Origin: Zhengitettix transpicula | Lineage: Eukaryota > Arthropoda > Insecta > Orthoptera > Tetrigidae | Assembly: GCA_037074705.1 (NCBI GenBank) | Contig: CM073596.1 | Coordinates: 26,820,001-26,884,000 of the forward strand | Length of the DNA stretch: 64,000 nucleotides | Direction of reading: 5' to 3' | Shown here: one piece after another, positions 45,895 through 59,388 of the stretch | How the letters are laid out: every line of letters starts with the position of its first letter | How positions within the stretch are numbered: the first letter of the stretch is position 1 | The notes under the pieces: generated by a model | Told to the model about the DNA's origin: nothing | Databases searched by the model: none | The model's input: only the letters and a program-made list of their open reading frames with translations | Position numbers and translations under genes: made by a program

Positions 45895-46870
45895 TCTTAA
45901 GAGAATATATAATAATACAAAAATCCAAAGTTAAAATACAGAATACACGAACAGAAGAATTCAGAGTGAATAAAGGCCTTAAGCAGGGATGCAGTCTGTC
46001 ACCGATACTTTTAAATATTTATTTAGATCAGGCACTTAATTTATGGTATAAAAATGTTCTGGAATGGGCATTCCTATAGGAGATAGGATACTACATTCAT
46101 TGTTGTTCGCCGACGATCAGGAGATGAAGAGGACATGACATACATGATGAATAAGCTCATGGAAGTATATAAAAAATGAGGACTGAACATAAATTTACAG
46201 AACACAGAATACATGTGTTTAGGAAAAGATGTAGAAGACAACACTCGAAACAGGAAAAATAAAAAAAATGTGAATTTTTTTAAATACATGGGGTCAATAA
46301 TTACAAATGTAGGAACATGTGAAAGAGATATACAAACTAAAATTTCAATGGCAAAGAATGCTACCAAGATTTTACACGCAATAATTTGGAATAAAAATTT
46401 AACAAAGGAAACAAAAATCAGACTTTATAAGAGCAAAATACAGAACATTCTATGTTATGGAAGTGAAACTTGGCCCCTGACAGAATTACAAAATAACAAA
46501 ATTAGAACAGTAGAATTCGATTATCTGAGGAGAAGTCTTCAAGAAACAAGACAGGATAAAATTAGAAATGAGCTCCTTTGGAAAGAAACTAACGTAACCA
46601 CGTCTGCCGTTAAAAGGATTGAAAATAAAACCCCTAAATGGTATGGTCACGTACAAAGAATGGTAGATGGCTAAAAGAATATACCAATGGTCACCTTCTG
46701 GAAAAAATAAACGGGGCAGACCCAGATTAAAGTGGGAAACCCATGTTAAAACCATAATGGAGGATATGAATTAAGAAGAGGGATATTGGAACGACAGACA
46801 GAAATGGAAATTGAAGACGGCAAACCTATAAAAGGGGGAAAAGCCGAAGATGAAGAAAGAAGAAATTCTT
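45895..46870 (+). pseudogene. Non-LTR retrotransposon relic (RT C-terminal half), copy 1
   Basis: KGLKQGCSLSPILLNIYLDQ (RT block, about 45970-46030), LLFADDQ (catalytic box, about 46100-46120), then an open stretch at 46213-46674 with FKYMGSIITNVGTCERDI, IRLYKSKIQNILCYGSETW and WYGHVQRM, and KRGRPRLKWE after a stop. These are hallmarks of the C-terminal end of endonuclease/RT LINEs; I cannot fix the clade. It ends in a GAAGAA-rich tail. Stops and frame changes show it is dead. Confidence 0.87.
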
Positions 46871-47029
46871 ATTAATAATAAATTTCTGGTGTAATAGGTT
46901 TATGTAATTCCATTCAATTTAATAAACAGGTTCAGAAAGTTAGCTTCCGCAATATTTTAGGGACGTCTATAACGGGAGTAAAGATTTTAAGACGTGTTAA
47001 ATACTTAATCGAGGAGTACGAGGTTGGAC

Positions 47030-47420
47030 AGAGATAAACATCGCCTGCTTGCGAGATGAGTCTGAGTGATGACGTACGCTGTGCTGTGAGTTGCGATGCG
47101 CGACGCGTCTGCTTTGCCGCTACGTGGCCGAGTGACGCCGCCCACCCGTACTCGTAGTAGGTTCACAGTCACTTCCTCGGCGTGTGTGCGTCGCTCTCCG
47201 CCGCCGCTGCGGGAGTGAAGCGGGGCGGCCAGGGGGTGGAAGAGGGGGGGGGGAGGAAGCGTCCCGACGCGACGCCCGGCGAAGTCGCGTTCAGTCGCGC
47301 GCTGGGCCAGGCGCGTATCGGTTCTGTGGGGAAGCCGGGACCCAGTTCCCTTATCACGCGAGTGCGATTGTGACGTAGATCCGGGCGACCCACTGACGCC
47401 ACTTCCTGCCCAGGTAGGCG
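47030..47420 (+). promoter_or_regulatory. CpG-rich promoter island of an unseen plus-strand gene
   Basis: About 390 bp, strongly GC- and CpG-rich in an AT-rich surrounding. TCAGTC (47291-47296) matches the Inr TCAKTY, and GGTTC (47320-47324) lies at exactly +28 to +32 (DPE, RGWYV). A poly-G run sits at about 47246-47254. The transcript start is predicted at 47293. Confidence 0.7.
47293..47413 (+). other. Predicted non-coding first exon
   Basis: 121 nt from the Inr adenosine to CCCAG|GTAGGC. It contains no ATG, as expected for a 5' UTR exon. I found no coding exon downstream that I could attach to it with confidence, so the gene is unidentified. Confidence 0.5.
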
Positions 47421-50400
47421 CCTCTCACCGTTTAGACACGCACTTTTGGTCCACCAAATATTTCCTTTTTTTCCTTCGAACAAGATAAAATGGAATACTA
47501 ATTTTAATATAAGTTCTCTGGCAGAGGCATCACGAAACAAATCGCCGCTGTTCAAATGACGGATTCAGGAAATTAAATTTGGATAAAGAAAAATTGAATA
47601 GCGAAGTGAGGGGAATGAAACATGAATTAAGTGACGTAGTGAGACGCGGTAGATTACAAAAAAGAATAAACTTCCTTTTAGAACAATAACTGGTACTTTA
47701 ATCAAACCGCGGTCCCGCAAAAATACGTCTAAGACGACAGAAAGCCATATGAAAAAAGCTGTCTACTTTGGAGCAACAAAAGAATGAGAAATTTAGAGCT
47801 GAATGAAAATTAGAATTTTAATTTCGGATGGGTGTAACCGCGGTGGCAACTAAACTAGTAATAACAACAATTATAAACACGTCAGAAATATAAATACATT
47901 ATCCTTAAATTTATCCCTTTTTCAGTAAATAAAACCACTACTCATCTCATTCGGTGTAGAAAAATAAATCTTATCTATTTATTTTGTTTCGATTTTAGAT
48001 TACCCTAAAATTGTGCTGTGTAAAAATTAGACAACCATAGTGCATCATATTTGTTTTCATCCTTAAAATTTTAAAAAGTGTTTTTTCCTTTACATAACAC
48101 CTGTATAGATTTTTTTTCCAGACCCACGACCAAAATAATCTTTCTGCCTTCAACTTGTTGATCATCCCCTGATTTAGGTCCAATATTACAAATATTGCTC
48201 TCTTTTATTCTATTTCGTATCGATAGAGATTCCCGTAACAACACAAAAAGTTTGACTATATTTTCGAATGTGGACGAAACGAACGTTTCCAAACGTGATA
48301 GATTTAGTTGGTTTATCGAGTAGGACCGCGTGACAAATGAAATACCACGTGCCAACGATTAACGTTTGTATTTTATACTCAGAACTCGTTATAAAACCAT
48401 TATGTAGTAAAACTCAATTATTTCTCTCACAGATACCTGCATTTTCTGTCACTTTCTCGCCCTAATTACGATTAATATTAAACGAAAATAGCATAATTAT
48501 TTAAATCGAATTTTTTATGTTATAGACTTCCAATTTTTTTTTTGTCGTAAAATATTTTTGAAGATTTCGTACTAGTCTTACAAGGAACAGGAAAGCATTG
48601 TTCTAAGATTTAATGAATGAATGAATTTATTAAATACGTTTGAACGTACTAGTACTCATGGTGTCAACTATAATTAAAAACAAAAATATATCTGATTAAA
48701 TTAAAATATAATAGAGCACAAAAATTATTTGCATTGCATTCAGTTTCTTTTTCCCTGACACTAAATAAATCACTCACACTAGTTTTAACGAATATTTTAA
48801 TATGTAACACTTATTCATTATATAAGACACTTAATTGATTTTAGGTCAAATAATCGTTTTATAACCAACACTCGTATTCCACTCCACAACACTTCAGACG
48901 TAATTATGCTTATAATGCTTACTCTACTTTCTTAAATCCTGTCTAACCTATCTTTTATTAAGTGAAGTACTTAGCAATTTTAGAGGCAAATCATTCCAAT
49001 CCCTAACCGTTCTGTTCAGAATCGAGTATTTTCCCATATCCGTGCGTTGCTTCCTATAGTTTAATTTAAAAAAATCAAAATAGCAAAAATATTATTAAAA
49101 CGGAGATAATGAAATATGTTAAGGATATTAGTTTGAAAATTCAGTCCAACGCAACAGGTGAACTTTCTCATCTCCATATTTCCAAAGGGTGCGTGTAAGG
49201 TTCTTTTATTTATTTTCATTTATATTATTCTTTTACAGAATAACCCTATCGATTTCTCTAAACCATATATAATTTTGTTGAACCTAAAGTAAGAATGATC
49301 AAGTCAAAAGAAAAATTAATTGGAAGTAAAAGGATACTAAATAAACATGACAACAGTCAAACCACAAAAATAAGATGACGAAATGAAAAGAATGGTTCCT
49401 CAATTACTGAACTCCAAATTATCTCTTTAGGCTCGGAATTAGTTACTCCTAGTTTATTCAGCCTAATAAACATTAATTTTCATTTAATTATATTCTTTCC
49501 CCTTGGATTATTGTCACAATTGTTTCCTTAACGCTATTCGCGAATTTTCGCTATATTACAAGTTCAATCTTTAATATTTTATTTTATAATAAGCACAGCC
49601 CTCATCCAATAATTTAATAAAATTCAAATGACTCGTCAGTATATTTGTAAGGAAAATATTTCTCAGCATTTATATTCTTCGTTATAGTAATTACAAATTT
49701 TTACATTAATTGTGGTATTAACATTATTTATAACTACCAAATTTATACCGTTAAATATTCCATGAAAATTATTTTGACAATGTATGTCACATCCTTACTA
49801 TATATATATATATATACTATTCGTTGTGAATTTATCCATTGTGAGCTGCCACTAGACCGTGGCAGTCCTTAAACATTAAAGGTAGTATGCAAGCAAACAT
49901 ATTACAAGTAATATATTATGGAAGGTTAGCACTGTTAATATAAGTGACTTCTTTGTATACAGACATCACTTTGAAGCTTGCAGCAAACAAGACCGGCCGT
50001 GGCAAATATCCAGCCGTCTGGATCTCTGAAACGTTTTATCAGACGCGGCCCCAGGGCATTGCAGGAACGTTGCACTCTTGTGTGTATAAAAAAAAACAAC
50101 AACAAGGAAAGCAATTAACAGAGGGACTTGACCTCACTAAGAAAACACTTGTTGAAGAAGGCACGCAAATTAGCCACAACTAAGAGTTGTCCGCTTCAGA
50201 TAACGTGTCCCATTGTCCTTTCGAGACGTGTACACAATCGCTATTCCTGCACGCTACCGTGCTTTGAATGTATTCCGTTTCTTGAATGCTACTTCCATGC
50301 TGCCTTGTTAACATTTCATTCTTGTATGGGTATTATTATCAAGATAAATCACTACTGAAATACAGGACAATCGATATACCATAATAAATATATATAGAAC

Positions 50401-53400
50401 GATGGTTTTAAAAGGATTAATATAATCTACAGATTATTCAAGTCCGTAATATAGTTATCTATATATTTAACTATGTAAAATAATAATACAAAAGCGATAG
50501 ACATATCCTGCTGTAAATGACTCGACTCGTAATATGCTACATTTCTAATTCTGTCTACATAGTTTCCAGTAGTGCCCAATTTTGAAACACGGAATAATTG
50601 AGCACCAAGTAGAAACTCATTTCCAACACGTACATATTTTATTTGAAGATAATTTTTGGAACAACCTACGAATGATGGAAAAATCTTTCCGCACTATTAA
50701 GCAACCCCTTTAATTTTTTTTTAAATAACCTTTGTGATTTTTCAATAAATATTACGAAAAATGCACGAATATAGCATTACAGTCAGTGGCGGCAGTACAT
50801 AATCAAATTTAGCGCACTCGCTCCTTCCGATGCAGTCAGCTGGCTGTTTCTGTGCTACTCACGACTGTAGCACAGGTCATCTCCCTGGAATGAGAAATGC
50901 GCATCCGCAGTATTCCGTTTTCACTCTCTGTCCACCCGTAAACCTCAACAAACTGCCGTGCACATTTAAGCTTTTCATATACACTCTGGTCCGTTCCGTG
51001 TCATAATACGCAAAAGCAGCATCGGTAGGCGAAGGCCTAGGAAGTGAAATAAAAATAAATTCGAACGATTTAGCAATTTAAAATATTATTTTAAAGGAGT
51101 TAATATTTTAAGAACAAGTATTATAAATAAAACTGTCATAATCTAGAATATTTTACATTAAATATGGAAATAGTTATAAATATGTTGTTGTGTAAAATTC
51201 ATTACAGATTCAGTTTATTTGTAAGGTCTTCCTATTAATTTGCTTTAGTGTTTATATCAGAACCACGTCATGTTTTCCAAGGTAATTGCTTTTTACACAA
51301 ACAACATTCAATCAATATAGGATGCGAGGAGACCTGATTGGCTCAATAGGCCTAAAATAAGATTTTTCAGACAGAAAAAATGAAAGTTACGTTCGTCATA
51401 ATTTTAATACTTTTTGTTTTCCCTTCCTTCGTATTGTACTTTCTTTGTGTGGAAATATTAACTGATTTGATTTACGAGATATAATTCTGGAAATTCAATG
51501 CTGGTATTCAAAAACTTTTTCATAATTTTAGGGGGTAAATTGACCACTCAATAAATAATCAGAACAGATGACACCCATTATCTTGAACTGAGTCAAGCTT
51601 ACAAGCAGTTTACATGGATCAGATGGATATCAATTTTCTTGGAAGTATAACGAGCAAGGAAAGTTGTGTGATTAACAGGAACGATTTAAGAATGGCGCAA
51701 GTTTGTTTCGGCAGTATAAAGTTGGTTCCATCATAAACCTCGTATAGTGATGCTTAAGTTTTCATGTTTCACGTATGTACAAACTTCCGAACAAACTTAA
51801 ATTAGTTTCACTTGAATCTACCAACGCTTTCGTTAGTTCCACAGGAAAATCGTTTCAATTCCTCACATTTATGTTCACAAAATCTAACTTCTCGACCATT
51901 TCCGTCTGCTGCTCATTTAGTTCGTGGTCGTTAGATACGAAGTCCTTCATTAGTTGAAGAATTATTACGTTTCGTCCAAGGGATGATCTGGGGATCTCCG
52001 TTTGACTGCGACAAAATTGGACTGAGGCAGTAAAATTAAATGCTATTCGTATTATGTAAAGTGTTTGGATCAGATCAAGGACGGGTCCGTGTCACGAGCA
52101 GATACTCGAGGAACTATCCATTTCACAGAGAACTGCAAATGTTGCTGGTTTTGGTGCATTACTGAAGACCGCTTCGTGGAACAGAGGACGTGAGGCGTGG
52201 TTCAGCTATTGCAGAAGTTTCCTGCATTATGCGATATGCAGATGCGAGGGCAGCCATTGTCCAGGCCGAAGTTATGCCTTCATCGCCGGACCAAAACGTG
52301 GCTTTACGATATCGCGTGTCAACGTGAACGACTGTAGTACCACAATGCTGATAATTATCATAGAAATCTCACCATTTAAATATATTACAAAAGTACGTAT
52401 GTTCTCACTGAATATAGACGAAGCACTGGTGGTGGTCAACTTAAATCAGAGCTGTAAATTTTAATACATCGTAACATTAATAGGCTTTATTGGGTTTTAG
52501 TAAAAAAAAGGCATCACCTCATCTATTTTTGTAGAATGGCACAGACCGTCCATCATTAACAATCGTCATGTATCAGCAGGATGGTGCCCACGAAAATTTA
52601 CTCTAGTGACTCATCGCCTCGACACGGTCACGTTTATTCTCAAATAAATACTTGTACATGTTAAACTGAAAATAGTCACTCAAAACATGTAGTGTTTGAC
52701 CTCCACATTCTTAAGATAAGTGCTAACCATTTTTTAATGACTGAAACAGACACGAAAGCCAATTATTTGGAATATTTTCATTCAATGAGTTTAATTTCTA
52801 TTTGATTCGCATTTTATCTTGAAGACGAAACGTCAGAGTATTTTTCTTCTTTCACTTCCGTGGTTTTCTCGGTTACGAATTGCCTTGAAACAATTGTCGA
52901 CACTTACTTTTCTTTACAACAATCTCAATATTCAGAATGAGAACGATACGAAATCTGAGGATTGGAAATATTGTCCACGATTTCTGATGATGATTCCTAC
53001 TCGAATATTTACATGCATAACATTCAGAACATCTTTTCCTATGCCATAACCATGCCAGTAAAAAATCTCTCTGCAGAAGTACAGTATGTTAAACTTCCCC
53101 TTTAAGTGAACTGTTTCCGAAAGGCAGGGTTTATCACGAAAAATGAGCAAGCTGACCCCGTAGAAGATGTCATTTTCTCGGTTACCTCGAATGGGATGCC
53201 ATCAGGGGATTTGATTAATACCTCAACCTTCGACGGAAACCTGACTGCGTGAGGGGAGATAGGCATTTTAGCAGACGTGTGGAACAAGAATTGCGGAGAG
53301 ATAATCAACCGGAAGTGCTTTTCAGTCACTAAACGTGCTTGAAGAGTTTACAAAGCATAAGCAACGAAATTCTGCAAAACAATCAGATATGCCCAGATGA

Positions 53401-55871
53401 TTTGGAAAATTTTAATTCGTTGACTGTATCGTGTTAAATGTGCGATCAATGCATATTTTCTCGAGCAATGTTCTCCTTATTAAAAAATAAATTCAGTGCT
53501 GTATAGCCTTAATTACGAATTAATATTGATAAAATACTTATTTTCGTTATAATTTTCGTAAATTAGAAGTTTTACCCAGTCTCAGCTTTGAATTTTCCGA
53601 GTTTCACTTTATATACGAAATCTGGATCTCGGTGTGGAGGATAGGTCGTTGTCGTGCAGAAAGGGATCGACAACGGTGAATGTTCCAATGCGAAATAGTA
53701 ACCAGTCATTGTACTTCTGAATAATTGCACAATGTAACACCAATGTACTGCAAATACAGTCGTGGTACAATCATTAGGTACTAATCACTTTCAATTCATG
53801 ACTTTTAAACTTTTAAATTTTCTTTCAAAGGTAAAATTATGATGTATTAAAATTGGTTGTCTAAGGCAGGAGTTAGACAATTGTTATGCTATATTAATTT
53901 TAAATAAATAACAGGCAACAGAAAGCCACCGTTGAATTGTGAAATTTAGATAATTGAAGCGCGATTAACAAGATAGTTTTTATTATTACTATATTTCGGT
54001 GAAATATTTTGATTTTATAAGTTTGGTCTACATATAGCCGCAAATAAATTCAGAAGGATACAGATATCACAGCAGACTGTGAAATTCGATAACGATGTAC
54101 AGTTATACGTTTTCCCCTTTGTCGTCATATTTCAATCTGTGCTTCAAAAAACCTTTACCGCTCAACCGTTTCAACCGATTGCTACATAATTTACCAATAT
54201 CCGGTAAGCTAATAACACATGTTTCGGGTAAACATAAAAGGGACTCCCACAAAAAGTAACACAATTATTTCGATTCGTCTCTTTTGACGAAAAGCGGAAA
54301 AATTTTTGACCATATTTTATTTTTATCCGAGTTTATACAACGATATTTTATTATTTATTTCTCATGAATTCATTATTTACGAGATATATTAATGAAGGAT
54401 AAAGGTTATAACTAAGTAAATCTTAATTATTTTTTAGACATGACGATATTTTAATTTCCGCTTTCATCAACGTTCAGTATAAGAAAAAAATATTAAATGT
54501 ATACTTAGAATTCTCCGAATTCACATTTTTGCCTGAAGGATGTAGAATACTACTATAGCATTAATATAGTAGTGGATTTAAGAAATTTCTTATTATATCA
54601 CAACGACATAGATAAAATCCGTAAAGAAAGCAATCTTCATTAATTATCACTATTTTCCTACGTCATTTGATATAAAATAGAACCTTCGGTGGACTCTGGA
54701 ACTGAACGCAGAACGATTTATGATGATTGAGGCTTCCTCTTGCTATCTCCGAGATAAATGTCCCAATAATTAATAACAAGTTGTTTGGAATCGGAGGGAA
54801 TTACGAATGTCTTTGGTTCTTGAAACTTTTCCAAGAAGTGATAAATCATATCGGTCGACGAGCCAAAAGAAACGTCTCCGTGGACTCGGACAACTGGGAG
54901 CTTTAGATTACATGAAATGTTTTCCGCAGTTGAAGATATTTGTGATCCGAGCCTCACTCTATGCAGCAATTAACGTTCAGTTTTATAAACACGATCATAG
55001 CAATTACAGTGAATTCAAGACTCATGTTGCACAAAAAACAATATTTTATAAACAGTTCCAGCATTTGAAATCACACACGACCGTATCAAGACCGAGAAGA
55101 ATTACAGACACAGGATCCTTGGAAATCAGATATCCTTGGCCAATGTGACGAATTTACACAATCGTTTACCTTTTTCTTGCAACGAAAATCTGTTTAGACG
55201 TTATGGGATTGAACTGATTCGTTTCTCAATATTATTACTGTACCATACATCTTTATAAAAAATATTAGAATCCTTAAAATAATTAAAAACCGATATTAGT
55301 AATTTAAACATAATTTCACAGATAAAATAATATGAAAAGTTTCTGTGACGTAATCTTGTATCTCATTAGGGTTTGAAAATAATTACGGGTAACAACTATT
55401 CGATAAATATTAAAAGAAAAATTATTGAGCGTTAGAAGTGAAATTGTAATAAATATTTCTATTCTTTATTCATGATTTCGGTGGTTTCATGGAAATAGTA
55501 CGTGTGCAATTATAAAATTAATTCTTTTGACAAATAATTTATCTTGAGGATGAGTGAAATATTTGAGCGAGCTGCTGGCGCCTATTGAGGCATGTACGTG
55601 ACTTAACTTTAAAAAAAAAGTTATTTAGCCGCCCAAGGGCGAGGGAAGAGTCCTGAATTTTTAAGAATCACCAAATACAGGCGAAGGACAAGTAAAAAAG
55701 GGCTTGAGTACCACAGCGTGGAAAATCCAATTGTCAAGGTAAGAGCATACCTGAAAGTTCGGCCGCCTCTGCCATCTGGAGACGTTTCAGAAATAAATCC
55801 CTTTCTGCACGCCAACGCCCCACCCTCCACGCTGAGATCCAGAGATCCAGATTTTGTAAGAATATTGCCAT

Positions 55872-55874
<3 letters not shown>
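47414..55874. other. Long AT-rich tract, probably intron
   Basis: It follows the first-exon donor. I see short chance ORFs, a (TA)n at about 49799-49817, and less AT-rich patches at 50790-51050, 52080-52330, 52930-53330 and 54680-55150. The last two keep minus-strand open frames (53329-53102 and 54969-54718) with protein-like composition but no recognised family. Confidence 0.4.

Positions 55875-55908
<34 letters not shown>
55875..55908. repeat. (TA)n microsatellite
   Basis: An uninterrupted TA run at the 3' edge of the mariner relic. Confidence 0.95.
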
Positions 55909-55911
<3 letters not shown>

Positions 55912-56595
55912 TGTTTGTGTATGTGTTTCACCAAACGGAAGTTGTCACTTGATTTCACACAACCTCCAAGCCATTTTTCCAAGTTTAGAAAAAGAGAAAT
56001 TAGTATGAGGGAGCTTGAGCTGGTGAATATCAATTCGAACTTGAAACTGATTGATTTTGGCCATCGCGATTATGGATGAGGGAAGTGGCTCATTGTCGTG
56101 ATGAAACTACACTTTCTTTCCCTTTATTTTATCACTTCGCTGTACCAAGTTTGCATAATATGCGGCGTTGATTGTTTTTCGTTTTAAGATAATTAATGAG
56201 AATTATTCCACATGTATCCCAAAAATCCAGCAGTTCGAACTGTCTTCGCCTTCTTTGAAACCGATTCTCTCCTTTTCATTTTACGTTTGAGCTGTTGCTT
56301 CATCTCAGGAGTGAAGTGATGGACCTATTTTTCTACTTTGGTTATGAAACTCGGCTTTATTGTAAAAAACGTTTTTTCATGTCCAAATTTTCGGTCTATA
56401 TGCGATGTAGCGTACTTTTTGAAATGAATAACTAGTTTGCTAACTCGCGAACTTTCAGTCGGCGGTCATTCAATACCGGTTTGTGGATTTTTGTCACCAT
56501 TTCTGGCGCGGTAACTTCACGACAACTGCAATGTTCCTCTTGGAAGCTCGTACGGCCTCGTTTAAACTCTGCCACCCAATATTTTATTATACTAG
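55912..56595 (-). pseudogene. Tc1/mariner-superfamily (mariner) transposase relic
   Basis: Minus-strand pieces are in mariner order: WVAEFKRGRTS (about 56575), VLNDRRLKVREL (HTH region, about 56470), HFTPEMKQQLKR and KKAKTVRTAG (about 56310-56230), INAAYYANLVQRSD (about 56180), FHHDN (catalytic-D region, about 56100), IAMAKINQF, then LNLEKWLGG (about 55980). At least three frame changes, several stops and a deletion between the HTH and HFTPE make it non-functional. Terminal inverted repeats are not visible. Confidence 0.9.
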
Positions 56596-57192
56596 CTAGG
56601 TGCCCGGCGTTGCTCGTGTACTTATTTATATAAACTCGAAAAAGTATTTAATTGAATACTTAAATATATTCCTTGAGTATTTCAGGATATAATCGTCACT
56701 CAGTCTTCATACATTACGAAATATTACATTGATGAAATTGTTAGCTAGACTCACAACTAATACAGCGCGAAAATTAACTTACATTTTCCCCAAGGATGGT
56801 AAAGTAATTCGTATTCTTCTTTATTATCATTCGATGGAATATTTCTGTATAAAATTATACTTTTTATTTTAAAAAAATATTTCTGCTTTATTTCATTCCT
56901 AATAAAGGAGATATTTCCTTTGTTCGTTGCGTAGTAACGTCTTTCTCTCGCGTGACGTCATTGTCTCTTGGCGCGCAGTAATTTAATATTTAATGATCAC
57001 GGTTTTTAATTATAATTCTTTCCACATGTATGCTAGGCGTTTCTCACCCTCACAGTACCGTTTCTCGTGTTTTGAAGAATTTGTGTACCAATTTTTGTTG
57101 CAATCTATCCACGCTTTTAAATTTGTATAGAAATTAACGTAAATACATACATACATACATACAAATATACATACTTTTTTATTATATAGAAG
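56594..57192 (+). repeat. Dispersed repeat with (CATA)n tail, copy 2
   Basis: It starts GCCCGGCGTTGCTCGTGTAC then TTATTTATATAAACTCGAAA, has TTTCTCACCCTCACAG inside, a (CATA)n tail at about 57146-57175 and ends TTATTATATAGAAGAT. It is the same family as 26909-27477. It directly abuts the mariner relic. Confidence 0.8.
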
Positions 57193-58660
57193 ATACCGAG
57201 AGTCCAATCTAGTTCCACTTTGATATTGGTTGCACCTTTCAAATGAAAGTATTGGGTCACAAAACGATGACCAATATTTTTTCATGTTAACAGATTCATT
57301 GGGCGCGTTTACTATTGACGGTTGTCAAACAAAAACTAAACATTGTAGCGTCTTCAAACTTAAGCTTTATAATGATACGTCATCTAATTTTGGGACTACA
57401 CTCGTAAGTACGGACAGTTTTGAACGATAAACTTGCAGGTCAATCGCTTGACTGAATCTTGAATCGTCAACTGTGTGAGTCCATCCTCCCCGTCATTCAC
57501 ATTCGAAACCAGTTTTCATAGTCCACATTCCCAATCGTTTTCAACATTGTATCTGAAATTGTTTAAATTTCATAATATCTTCAGAGATCCGTACTTTTGG
57601 CTACCGTTGTACAGCAAGCGACGACAGCCTTGAATTATGGATGCACGTTTTTTTACTGTGACCCCCAGCGATTTACAAGCGACTCGAAGTAACAGAGCTT
57701 ATTGTTAATATGCTGCTGTTTGTCATCCAACGTCCTCTTGCACAACGCTTACGACTGTTACGAATGCTTTTAAAATTTATTGTTTGTGTAATCATTTAAT
57801 ATTTCACGAACAACTGTGAGCTTAGCAGAAGATTGAATAACCGTAAAAACGAGTTAGCTTCACAACTTGTTTTCAGCACCATGTAAATTTTATAGAGCTA
57901 AATTGAATATAAGACTTTTCTACCTCGAGTAGAGCAGATATTCATCCATCATATGTAGCACTCCATTCGCCTTGCTTCTGACGGTGCATAAATTGTTAAA
58001 TTACGGTCCCGCCCCCGAAAAAAAAAATGAAATGTGTTTCTCCGGCGAGGAGATACAAACAGAAGAAATTATACTATAGAAACGTTTCGTTTGTTGTAAA
58101 ATTGTTTGTAGTAATTAAATTTTTCCAAACGCATTTCCAAACCATAAATCTAAATTTTCCTAAAGCAAGAAAGATCATGAAATTCCTGAGACGAGATAAA
58201 AAAAACCTTATGAAGAGCCTTTAATTTAGTTCGTATGATTTAACCGTAATTCACAATACATCAACTTCATAGTCTTTATCGACTTCGGTGAAATACCACA
58301 GAACTAGAAACTTTACCGCAGAATGATCAAGAACTGAGCATGCATCCTGCGCGGATGATTAATCACCCAAAATCTGCACTAAGCACTCTGCATTTCCGAG
58401 GCTCTATAATTAGCATCATTCAATAGCAAATCAATATCCCGTTGAAATCAATCTAACCGTATTATAGCGCCGTGTGGAATGAATCTGGCTGGCTATTAAA
58501 ACGTTATACAGATATAATCATGCATCAGTCATAATAATTTATTTTTAGCACTGGAGTTTGTCGGGATAGCACGGCTTAATTTAAACTTCATGAAACTATT
58601 ACCCAAAACAATGTTTATAATTTAATTAATTGAAAATTATCTGACACTCAACTTAAAACT
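57193..58660. other. Non-coding; nothing recognised
   Basis: AT-rich to mixed composition. No family signature in the short ORFs. Confidence 0.45.
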
Positions 58661-59388
58661 TTTCTTCTTCTTCTTCGGCTTTTCCCCCTTTAAAGGTTTG
58701 CCGTCTTTAATTTACATTTATGTCTGTCGTTCTAAAATCCCTCTTCCAAATTCATATCCTCCATTATGGTTTTCACATGGGTTTTCCACTTTAATCTGGG
58801 TCCGTCTATTTTTTACAGGAAGTACCCATAGGTATATTTCTTTTGGCCATCTTCTATTGTCCAATACGTGACCATAACATTCAAGGGTTTGATTTTCAAT
58901 CCTTTTTACGGCAGACGTGGTTACGTTCGTTTATTTCCAAAGGAGCTCATTTCTAATTTTATCCTGTCTTGTTTCTTGAAGACTTCTCCTCAGATAATCG
59001 AATTCTACTGTTTGTTCTTTTGTCATTCTGTCAGGGGCCAAGTTTCACTTCCATAAAATAGAATGTTCTGTATTATGCTCTTATAAATTTTGATTTTTGT
59101 TTCCTTTGTTAAATTTTTATTCCAAATTATTCCGTGTAAAATCTTTGCCTTTGCAATTTTAGTTTGTATATCTCTTTCACATTTTCCTACATTTGTAATT
59201 ATTGACCCCAAATATGTCTTCTACATCTTTTCCTAAACACATGTATTCTGTGTTCTGTAAATTTATGTTCAGTCCCCATTTTTTATATTCTTCCATGAGC
59301 TTATTTATCATGTATGTGATGTCCTCTTCATCTCCTGATCGTCGATGAACAACAATGAATGTAGTATCCTGTCTCCTATAGGAACTTT
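58661..59388 (-). pseudogene. Non-LTR retrotransposon relic, copy 2
   Basis: Minus-strand homologue of the copy at 45895-46870. It starts near the FADD region (TTGTTGTTCATCGACGATCA, with the FADD codons decayed) and runs through MGSIITNVGKCERDIQTKI, then ILFYGSETWPLTE, to the GAAGAA-rich tail at 58661. A short segment between KDVED and MGSII is deleted. Stops and shifts are present throughout. Confidence 0.85.

Noticed and set aside
47169..47555. 128-codon minus-strand open frame over the CpG island
   Set aside because: Stop codons are rare in GC-rich sequence, frames are open on both strands, and the Pro/Arg/Ala-rich product has no family features.
55718..56008. 96-codon plus-strand frame around the (TA)n tract
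   Set aside because: It is antisense to the mariner relic at one end and translates the microsatellite as an Ile-Tyr run.
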